Of a stretch of DNA of 22,092 bases, positions 16,723-22,092 are shown in pieces. Source of the stretch: CAYTAP01 sp964435775 (GTDB lineage: Bacteria > Planctomycetota > Phycisphaerae > Tepidisphaerales > Tepidisphaeraceae); assembly GCA_964435775.1 (NCBI GenBank), contig CAYTAP010000068.1, forward strand, positions 1 through 22,092, given 5' to 3'. The notes below the pieces were generated by a model. It saw only the letters and a list, made by a program, of their open reading frames with translations, made no database searches and was not told the origin of the DNA. Each line of letters opens with the position of its first letter. Position 1 is the first letter of the stretch. A program made the translations under genes and the position numbers.

Positions 16723-17100
16723 TCATGGCTCATCCGCCGAAGACCACGCCGCCAGTTCAGTCAAAAACTCGTACAGCGCCGTCGCCGAGTTCTCACCCGG
16801 ATCATCCCCCTGGTGCAGCAGCGTGAAGTTCTCGTGCTGTCCCGTTGACGCCAGGTGCCGCAGCGCAGGCAGATACGGGCTGTGCGTCAATTGCTCATGA
16901 TACTCGGCTCGAAAGTGTTCGTACCCATCCGGATGCTCCATCAGCCACTCGTACATTTCCGGTGATGGTCCCAGGTGCGGCAGTACATGATCCACCCGGC
17001 ACCACTCCCGCAAATCCAGCGTCACATTGAACGGCTCGATGGAGATGCGCTGCCCGTCATCTTCTTCAATGTTGTCCATCAGGTGTTTGACTTTGATCAT
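16723..17100 (-). CDS. DUF488 family protein
   Basis: 125 aa from the ATG at 17100. Longer forms to 17370 run through the promoter region of tag and are not credible. The start is fixed by a strong SD, GAAAAGGAGAACACCC before ATG. The protein follows the DUF488 layout: MIKVKHLMDN-EEDDGQRI, then WLMEHPDGYEHFRAEYHEQL, then FTLLHQGDDPGENSATALYE. In typical members the second element is an RLWPRG motif; here the corresponding stretch reads EPFNVTLDLREW, so the Arg/Trp/Pro signature is lost. Biochemical function of DUF488 is not established. It is divergent from tag, with 220 nt between. Confidence 0.72.
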   Translation of the reverse strand: MIKVKHLMDNIEEDDGQRISIEPFNVTLDLREWCRVDHVLPHLGPSPEMYEWLMEHPDGYEHFRAEYHEQLTHSPYLPALRHLASTGQHENFTLLHQGDDPGENSATALYEFLTELAAWSSADEP

Positions 17101-17320
17101 GGGTGTTCTCCTTTTCGGCCAGTCATTCACGCGTTCCTTCAACCCGTCCGACGCCTCACCTGCATCCTTTCCTCCTCTCCACATCATAGGACGTCCAAAC
17201 GCGGCAAAGGTTTGGTGAAAACCGCATCCAATTTCAACGAACAACCCCACACCGCCCGCATTTTTATTTTTCGGCCAGCACCCGTACACCCGCGAGCGCC
17301 ACCGCGCTATAATCCCCTCC
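17101..17320. promoter_or_regulatory. Divergent intergenic region between DUF488 and tag
   Basis: 220 nt without a credible coding sequence. It carries the DUF488 SD AAAAGGAGAACA just above 17100 and a perfect -10, TATAAT at 17308-17313, 7 nt before the tag ATG. A -35 for tag at 17285-17290 (TACACC) is weak. Nothing else stands out. Confidence 0.5.
17308..17313 (+). promoter_or_regulatory. Perfect -10 element of tag (leaderless type)
   Basis: TATAAT, 6 of 6, ends 7 nt before the ATG at 17321. There is no SD. The mRNA should start at or next to the ATG. Confidence 0.55.
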
Positions 17321-17965
17321 ATGCCAAGCGCGCCGTCCACCGGCCTGATCCGTTCATCGGACAACATCACCCGCTGCTTCTGGTGTTGCGGCGATCCGCT
17401 TTATCAGCATTACCACGACACTGAATGGGGCTTCCCCCAGACCAACGACCATCGTCTGTTTGAAAAAATATGCCTCGAAGGGTTTCAAGCGGGTTTGAGT
17501 TGGCTGACGATCCTCCGCAAGCGCGAGAACTTCCGCAAAGCCTTCGCTGATTTTGATTTTGATCGCGTCGCTCGCTTCGACTCGCGGAAGGTCAACCGCC
17601 TGCTGGCCGATGCGGGCATCATCCGCCACCGGGGCAAGATCGAAAGCGTCATCAACAATGCCAGGCGGGCGCGCGAATTGAGAAAAGAGTTCCCCGCCCT
17701 TGTTGATTACTTCAGACAATTTCAGCCCCCCGCGGCCGAGCGCCCGACCCGCCTCGACCTCCCCACCCTGCGGACAATGACCACCTCGCCCCAGTCCATC
17801 GCGCTGAGCAAGGACCTCAAAAAGCGCGGCTGGACCTTCTTCGGCCCCACGACCGCCTACGCCTTCATGCAATCGGTTGGGCTGGTGAACGACCACCTGC
17901 TTGGATGTGATATTCGCACGCGCGCCAACCGCGCCCGCAATGAAATAAGGGCATCGGTGCCTTGA
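17321..17965 (+). CDS. tag: DNA-3-methyladenine glycosylase I
   Basis: 214 aa, about 25 longer than the Escherichia coli protein, mostly from a 16-residue N-terminal extension before RCFWC. All zinc ligands known for Tag can be placed: C19 (RCFWC), H32 (YHDTEWG), H192 and C196 (NDHLLGC). The catalytic pocket ICLEGFQAGLSW (E53, W61) is intact, as is RGWTFFGPTTAYAFMQSVG. Tag removes 3-methyladenine from alkylated DNA in base-excision repair. Because the -10 lies 7 nt upstream of the ATG, the transcript is probably leaderless; a later start is unlikely as no good codon precedes RCFWC. Confidence 0.94.
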   Translation: MPSAPSTGLIRSSDNITRCFWCCGDPLYQHYHDTEWGFPQTNDHRLFEKICLEGFQAGLSWLTILRKRENFRKAFADFDFDRVARFDSRKVNRLLADAGIIRHRGKIESVINNARRARELRKEFPALVDYFRQFQPPAAERPTRLDLPTLRTMTTSPQSIALSKDLKKRGWTFFGPTTAYAFMQSVGLVNDHLLGCDIRTRANRARNEIRASVP

Positions 17966-18022
17966 TGGTCAAAGCTGCGGGGACGAAAGCCGCGCCCACA
18001 GTCCGAATGCCATCCCCCTTCG

Positions 18023-18060
18023 CAACTGACAACGGACAACGGACAACGGACAACGGACAG
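18023..18060 (+). repeat. Heptameric tandem repeat CAACGGA
   Basis: CAACTGA then four exact copies of CAACGGA (18030-18057) and a partial CAG. It lies between the convergent tag and secreted-protein genes. Period 7 matches the short tandemly repeated heptamers (STRR) known from filamentous cyanobacteria. It is non-coding. Confidence 0.85.
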
Positions 18061-18074
18061 ACCCTCACAAACCC

Positions 18075-18728
18075 TTACCGCATCACCCACTTCTCAGGGT
18101 TCTCGTTGACCACATCCTCGCCGGGATACACATCATCCCCGCGAATGATGTAGTTCAGTTGCAGCGTCTTGCGAAGGATGATCGGATTTCCCTTGGCATC
18201 CTTGACCTCATTGCCTTTGTCATCCTTCAGGATCACATACTCCCCGCTCAGGCCCCCGACGTAGATCGAAAACTCTCCCATCTCCGCATCCGGCTCATGC
18301 CAGATCGCCACACCGTCACGCGCCTGGTCCTTGCCCAACCGCAGCTCGCCGGCGATCTCGTTGGCGGATTCAAGGAACTTATTCCCCTCCCGCTTCTTCA
18401 CGGCCGCAAACACCACCGCCGGCACCTTGTCGTCGTTGCGGATCATGTGTCCGGTCTTCGTCACAAGATCAAAAACGGGGAAAAAAGTCCGCTCCTGGCC
18501 GGAATCGTTGGTCACGGTATAGGTCAGGTAGTAATACGCCTCCGGGCCCTGCCCCGGGATGTCCACGACGATCCGCTTGGGCGTGGCGTGGCTGAACTTG
18601 AACTGCCACGACACCGGATACACCGACGGAACCGGATACGATGCCCCCTGGACCGGCGCGTTCATCACGCCCAGCCCACAGACGCCCGCCCCAAGCAGCA
18701 TGGTGCAGAGAAGTGTCGGTTTCATCAT
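18075..18728 (-). CDS. Secreted protein of unknown family
   Basis: 217 aa. Signal peptide: MMKPTLL, core LCTMLLGAGVCGLGVMNAPV, cleavage near VQG-AS. The mature part is beta-rich (KRIVVDIPGQGPEAYYYLTY, then FFPVFDLVTKTGHM), contains a Lys/Glu-rich loop and ends in NENPEKWVMR. I recognise no family. The pattern of aromatic and Gly/Asp turns, with a KDDKGNEVKDAKGNPIILR stretch, suggests an immunoglobulin-like or beta-sandwich exported protein. GGAG 8 nt before the ATG supports the start. The gene is convergent with tag and divergent from the GNAT gene. Cell location: periplasm or outside; role unknown. Confidence 0.75.
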   Translation of the reverse strand: MMKPTLLCTMLLGAGVCGLGVMNAPVQGASYPVPSVYPVSWQFKFSHATPKRIVVDIPGQGPEAYYYLTYTVTNDSGQERTFFPVFDLVTKTGHMIRNDDKVPAVVFAAVKKREGNKFLESANEIAGELRLGKDQARDGVAIWHEPDAEMGEFSIYVGGLSGEYVILKDDKGNEVKDAKGNPIILRKTLQLNYIIRGDDVYPGEDVVNENPEKWVMR

Positions 18729-18839
18729 GGTGCGATCTCCAATGGCTTGGGTGAAAACAAAGGTCCGTCAAAGTCGGCGTCGCATCATGCGAAAAACCCA
18801 TTCGCCGGAACGCGCGCCGGTTGGTATTCTGTCGAGCCT

Positions 18840-19808
18840 GTGAGGTCACTGTCAAGTTTACTCCATCGTGACGACGCATCGGAGCAAGCCCGCATCCGCT
18901 GCCGTCCGGCCGTCGCCGGCGAAACCATCGCGGCGCTGCGCCTCATCCTCGGCACCGCCGACGCCGCCCACGTCTCCCAATTCCTGCTCTTCGCGCAGGA
19001 GCGACGCATAGATCTTGATGCGATCTGGGTCGCCCAAGCCGACGGCGCCCTGCTCTGGGCCATCCTGCCGGTGACAAGCCCCGGGCAGACGATGCTCCTG
19101 TTCACCTCCGCTGCTCCGCGAGGCAAAGTACAGGCGTTGGCCGGGAAGCTGCTTCTTGATGCCGTCTGTTCCCATTTCGCGTCGCGCGGGGTGCGGTTGG
19201 CCCAGGCTCTGCTCGACCCCTCCGACTCCGCTGCTCGCTCGTTCCTGGAGTCGCACGGCTTCCGTCCCATCGCACAACTGGATTACCTCAATGTCCTGGT
19301 CCGCGCCAATCAATCCCCGCCACCCGACCTCCGCCCCGGCATGATCTGGGAAACCTACGCGCCGCAAACGCACGAACAATTCGCCGCCGCGATCCTCGCC
19401 AGCTACGAGGGGAGCCTGGACTGCCCCGCGCTCAACGGCCTGCGGGACATCAACGACATCATCGCCGGCCACCAGGCGACGGGCCAATTCGATCCGCATC
19501 TCTGGTTCCTCCTCCGCGATACCACGCGTCCATCCGCCGACCAATCGCTCGGCGTCCTGCTCCTCAATACCACGCCGCGCTCCGACGCCATCGAGTTGGT
19601 CTATCTCGGCATCGCGCCACACGCGCGCGGACACGGACTCGGCGACCTCCTGATGAAGCGCGCGCTCCACGAAGTATCACAGCGCGGCCATTCGCTGCTC
19701 AGCCTCGCCGTCGATGCCGCCAATCCGCCGGCGCTGAAGCTCTATTACCGCCACGGCCTGCAAAAGTTCTACAGCAAGCTCGCGCTCATGCGGGAAATAG
19801 GACGTTAG
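18840..19808 (+). CDS. GNAT-type acetyltransferase (probable double-GNAT architecture)
   Basis: 322 aa from a GTG at 18840; the open frame runs far upstream but that part is antisense to the secreted-protein gene. No SD is clear, so the start is uncertain. The C-terminal half is a GNAT domain: IELVYLGIAPHARGHGLGDLLMKRAL contains the R-x-x-G-x-G acetyl-CoA loop, followed by LSLAVDAANPPALKLYYRHG, the usual N-x-x-A-x-x-x-Y-x-x-x-G end. The N-terminal half (RCRPAVAGETIAALRLILG to FRPIAQLDYLNVLVRAN) looks like a second, degenerate GNAT fold, as in mycothiol synthase-like proteins. The acceptor is unknown. The gene ends directly at the inverted heptamer repeat. Confidence 0.8.
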   Translation: MRSLSSLLHRDDASEQARIRCRPAVAGETIAALRLILGTADAAHVSQFLLFAQERRIDLDAIWVAQADGALLWAILPVTSPGQTMLLFTSAAPRGKVQALAGKLLLDAVCSHFASRGVRLAQALLDPSDSAARSFLESHGFRPIAQLDYLNVLVRANQSPPPDLRPGMIWETYAPQTHEQFAAAILASYEGSLDCPALNGLRDINDIIAGHQATGQFDPHLWFLLRDTTRPSADQSLGVLLLNTTPRSDAIELVYLGIAPHARGHGLGDLLMKRALHEVSQRGHSLLSLAVDAANPPALKLYYRHGLQKFYSKLALMREIGR

Positions 19809-19920
19809 TGGGCAGTCAGCAGTGGGCAGTGGGTACTGAAGAGAAGAGTCGCGGCCAGCGGCTTGCTTCTCATTCCTCATTCTTCACTGCCCACTGCCGA
19901 CTGCCCACTGCCCACTGCCG
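19808..19920. repeat. Inverted repeat built of heptamer tandem repeats
   Basis: Left arm 19808-19830 and right arm 19886-19908 are reverse complements at 22 of 23 positions. Each is made of 7-nt units of the CAGTGGG type (CACTGCC on the right, five units reaching about 19918). The 55-nt interior also has inverted features (GAAGAG against CATTCTTC). The block starts on the GNAT stop codon and could act as its terminator or form a cruciform. It lies 23 nt from the DnaA-box cluster. Confidence 0.75.
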
Positions 19921-19942
19921 GCTTATCGCTTCAAACTCATTT

Positions 19943-20006
19943 TCCTCCACAACTCATCCACAGTCCCATAATCATGTGGATTGGATGTAGATAAAGATTT
20001 TTTCTC
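19943..20006. other. oriC: Candidate replication origin: DnaA-box cluster
   Basis: Against the consensus TTATCCACA: TCCTCCACA at 19943-19951 (7 of 9), TCATCCACA at 19954-19962 (8 of 9), TGTGGATTG (reverse) at 19975-19983 (7 of 9) and TGTAGATAA (reverse) at 19986-19994 (8 of 9). Four boxes in 52 nt, two in each orientation. They are followed by an AT-rich run, ATAAAGATTTTTTCTC, a possible unwinding element. A fifth weak box (TGTGGACGG) is at 20043-20051. The cluster is about 500 nt upstream of dnaA, a usual place for oriC, though it could instead be a DnaA autoregulation site. Confidence 0.55.
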
Positions 20007-20093
20007 ATCGTTGAGCGCCGGTGGGGCCGATGGTTAAGTCGTTGTGGACGGAAAATCCGATAAAGTCGGGCTTGTCAGTACAGACCAACGTGA

Positions 20094-20255
20094 TTACTTT
20101 GGTGGTGTTCGGTTGGTCGATTCCGCGGCGTCATGGGCTTGGCGACGCGGGAAGGAAATGGGAACGACGCACTCACATGGCAAGCGTCGATCGTCCGACT
20201 CGAACTCGATTTTCACATCGCACGGATGCGATTCACGGATGATGCTCGCAGGCAT
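20094..20255 (-). CDS. Possible small ORF upstream of dnaA (53 aa)
   Basis: 53 aa, mixed charge, with Cys residues (C12, C31, C33) and an Arg/Pro-rich tail. The reason to list it is the SD: GGAGGAAGG lies 4 nt before the ATG at 20255, better than that of most genes here. The same frame stays open to 20390, so the RBS may be coincidental. I recognise no family. Low confidence. Confidence 0.3.
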   Translation of the reverse strand: MPASIIRESHPCDVKIEFESDDRRLPCECVVPISFPRRQAHDAAESTNRTPPK

Positions 20256-20499
20256 GATGCCTTCCTCCGCCAGGAAATGCAGTTGCTCGTGTTGCGCCGG
20301 TTGACGGGTTTGATCCGACAACCCAAGGCACAACCGGACGACGGCGGAGCCGGTCCCACTGAAGTGGACTCTCTCGGAGAAGAGCCGCACTTCATGGGTG
20401 GTCGCCGGGCGTTGTTTGCGTGTGGGCTTTCAACCAACGAAGGCTTGACGCGGCAAAGCCTCGGCAGGGATGGCTTAAGGCTTCACCAAGGAGATCCGC
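20256..20499. other. Region upstream of dnaA without a supported gene
   Basis: No CDS here convinces: open frames on both strands lack family motifs, and most lack an SD. Only the dnaA SD AAGGAG (20488-20493) and a TTGACG-like hexamer with no -10 at proper spacing are seen. The region presumably carries the dnaA promoter. Confidence 0.45.
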
Positions 20500-22092
20500 G
20501 TGAGTTGCATCAGCGCACACGACCCCCAGCTTGTTCGACTGGCCGACGCAATCGCCGAACGAGTGGGACAACAACGGTTTCATGTCTGGTTCAACAATTC
20601 AACACGATTGGATTTAAAGCAGGACGGTTTGGAGATCGCCGTCCCCAATGACTTCATCAGTGAATGGATCGGACTTCATTTCACCCGTCCCATCCAGGAG
20701 GCGGCCCACGAGGTGCTCGGCTGCCCCCTGCCCGTCCGCTTCAGCGTCGTCCCCCAGTTGTTCGAAGTGGCGACCGCCGCCCCTGACGCATCCCCCATGC
20801 CCGCCGCGCGCCCCATCCCCGCCCCCTCGGGCAAGGGACAGGCGCGCGCCAAGGACGACGCGACGATGATGACCGCCGCCGTCCCCATCCTCAACACGCC
20901 CCCCGCCCGCCGCGACGGCGCGGGACGCGCCGAGTTGTCCTCCTCCATCTTCGCCATGCGTCCGCGGCTGCGGCATGATCTGAGCAACTACGTCGTCGGC
21001 GCCGGCAATCAGCTCGCATACAACACCGCGACCTACGTCGCCGAATATCCCGGCGTCCAATACAACCCGCTGTTCATCCACGGCAACTGCGGCCTGGGCA
21101 AGACCCACCTCCTTCAGGGCGTGTGCAAGAAGTTCATCGAGCACCACCCCACCAAGCGCTGGATGTACCTCACCGGTGAAGAGTTCACCAACGAGTTTCT
21201 CTCGGCGATGCGAGGCAACAAGCTCGACACCTTCCGCCGAAAGATGCGCGACCTCGACCTCCTGGTCATCGACGACGTCCACTTCCTCGCCGGCAAGCGC
21301 GCCACCATCGTCTTCCTCGAAAGTCTCGGCCGGACCCCGGANNNNNNNNNNNNNNNNNNNNNNNNNNNNNNNNNNNNNNNNNNNGGCAAGCGCGCCCCAC
21401 AGGAAGAGTTCCTCCATACGTTCAACGCCATCGAAGCGATGGGCCGTCAGGTCGTCCTCGCCAGCGACAACCACCCCAAAATGATCGAGGAGTTCGGCGA
21501 ATCCCTCATCAACCGCTTCGTCAGCGGCATGGTCGTGCGGATCGATCCGCCCAACTTCGCCATGCGCTGCGAGATTCTTCGCGCGCTTTCGGCCCGCGAC
21601 GGATTGTGCCTCAAGGAGGACGTCATCGAATGGGTCGCCAGGCGCGTCACCCAAAACGTCCGCGAGCTTGAAGGCGCCATGACTCGGATCGCCGCCCACA
21701 CGAAGCTCACCGGCCGACCCGCCGACGCCGCCATGGCGCTGGAAGCCTTGGGAGACCTCGACCGCCAACTCGTTGCTCCGGTTCGACCTGAAAACGTCCT
21801 TCAATCCGTCTGCACCTATTTCGGCATCGAGAGCAAAGACCTCATGAGCGGCCGACGTCAGCGTACAATCAGTCTGGCGCGCAGCGTCGCGATGTATCTC
21901 ATCCGCAAGTCCGCCAAGCTCAGTTTCCCGGAAATCGGCGCCCGGATGGGTAAGCGGAACCACAGCACCGTTATCAGCGCCTGCCGACGGATCGAACGGG
22001 CTGTGGAAAAAAATGAAACCCTCCTCTGGAGCAGCTCGGTCGGCGAGCGAGAAGAGGAAGCCGCCGAATTGCTCCAGAGGCTCGAAGAACTC
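20500..22092 (+). CDS. dnaA: Chromosomal replication initiator protein DnaA (3' end beyond window)
   Basis: Start is a GTG at 20500 with AAGGAG at 20488-20493, 6 nt upstream. Domain I (about 1-85) contains RFHVWFNNSTRLDL and AVPNDFISEWI. Domain II (about 86-160) is Pro/Ala-rich. Domain III: NYVVGAGNQLAYNTATYVAE, Walker A GNCGLGKTH (about 195-203), Walker B LLVIDDVHFLAGK (D258, D259), then QEEFLHTFNAI after the N-run, VVLASDNHPK (sensor I) and LINRFVSGMVVRI with the Arg finger. Domain IV: KDLMSGRRQRTISLARSVAM and the DnaA signature GKRNHSTVISACRRIE. The protein binds ATP and DnaA boxes to open oriC. The coding frame is interrupted by 43 N that may mark a misjoin, and the 3' end is cut by the window edge. 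Confidence 0.95.
   Translation, partial: MSCISAHDPQLVRLADAIAERVGQQRFHVWFNNSTRLDLKQDGLEIAVPNDFISEWIGLHFTRPIQEAAHEVLGCPLPVRFSVVPQLFEVATAAPDASPMPAARPIPAPSGKGQARAKDDATMMTAAVPILNTPPARRDGAGRAELSSSIFAMRPRLRHDLSNYVVGAGNQLAYNTATYVAEYPGVQYNPLFIHGNCGLGKTHLLQGVCKKFIEHHPTKRWMYLTGEEFTNEFLSAMRGNKLDTFRRKMRDLDLLVIDDVHFLAGKRATIVFLESLGRTPXXXXXXXXXXXXXXXGKRAPQEEFLHTFNAIEAMGRQVVLASDNHPKMIEEFGESLINRFVSGMVVRIDPPNFAMRCEILRALSARDGLCLKEDVIEWVARRVTQNVRELEGAMTRIAAHTKLTGRPADAAMALEALGDLDRQLVAPVRPENVLQSVCTYFGIESKDLMSGRRQRTISLARSVAMYLIRKSAKLSFPEIGARMGKRNHSTVISACRRIERAVEKNETLLWSSSVGEREEEAAELLQRLEEL
21342..21384. other. Assembly gap (43 N) inside dnaA
   Basis: Run of 43 N directly after Walker B. GGCAAGCGCGCC occurs on both sides (21292-21303 and 21385-21396), 93 nt apart and in frame. 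DnaA normally reads FLAGK-x-A-x-QEEFFHTFNA without an insert, so the 38 known bases before the gap look foreign to the family. Confidence 0.9.

Noticed and set aside
18023..18060. CRISPR array
   Set aside because: The unit is 7 nt and there are no spacers; no cas gene is nearby. It is a simple tandem repeat.
18159..18839. Upstream extension of the GNAT reading frame
   Set aside because: This part is antisense to the secreted-protein gene with signal peptide at 18075-18728; the acetyltransferase is taken to start near 18840.
20133..20651. 172-codon plus-strand frame before dnaA
   Set aside because: No motif, poor start, overlaps the dnaA start in another frame and covers the presumed dnaA promoter.
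20614..21963. Long minus-strand open frame across dnaA
   Set aside because: Exactly antisense to dnaA, spans the N-run and has no recognisable motif.
1..22092. tRNA or rRNA genes, insertion sequences
   Set aside because: Reading through the intergenic regions revealed no tRNA-like T-loop (GGTTCGAATCC type), no rRNA-like sequence and no transposase motif. Exhaustive covariance searching was not possible.

Overview
The window reads as chromosomal DNA from a GC-rich bacterium, most likely a member of the Planctomycetota (possibly Phycisphaerae). This is inferred from the gene families present: a GH172/DUF2961 protein, a type I sulfatase, an SGNH hydrolase, a fucose-isomerase-like protein, an N-terminal coiled-coil XRE regulator and secreted proteins of unknown family. 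No 16S gene or other taxonomic marker is present. A run of 43 N inside dnaA shows that this is a scaffold from a draft assembly, possibly a metagenome bin.

Layout. 1-2135: a tandem-domain QueD/PTPS-family protein and an MGT-type glycosyltransferase. 2169-3851: an XRE-like regulator divergent from a GH172 (DUF2961) glycoside hydrolase. 3897-6383: a small CII-like HTH regulator with its own promoter, then a secreted protein with a transglutaminase-like Cys-His signature. 6263-8807 (minus strand): a fucose-isomerase-like protein and TsaB. 8995-11712: a secreted SGNH hydrolase and a sulfatase, probably co-transcribed. 11735-12493 (minus): ComF. 12603-14205: a coiled-coil lipoprotein with a clear terminator, then a tail-anchored FHA protein. 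14233-16437 (minus): a UvrD/PcrA helicase. 16621-16672: a cloverleaf-forming repeat element. 16723-17965: a DUF488 protein divergent from DNA-3-methyladenine glycosylase I. 18075-19808: a secreted unknown protein divergent from a double-GNAT acetyltransferase. 19808-22092: an inverted heptamer repeat, a DnaA-box cluster that is a candidate oriC, a possible small ORF, and dnaA, which runs off the right edge.

The genes do not form one pathway. The right third is the neighbourhood of a replication origin and carries two repair genes (uvrD/pcrA and tag). The left and middle parts hold carbohydrate and sulfate-ester catabolism (GH172, fucose-isomerase-like, SGNH, sulfatase) mixed with housekeeping genes (tsaB, comF). 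I found no convincing undescribed defence or mobile system. The most notable signals are non-coding: heptameric tandem repeats at two gene borders (one folded as an inverted repeat beside the candidate oriC), a cloverleaf repeat element, several starts with a -10-like hexamer 6-7 nt upstream that suggest leaderless mRNAs, and a probable misassembly inside dnaA.
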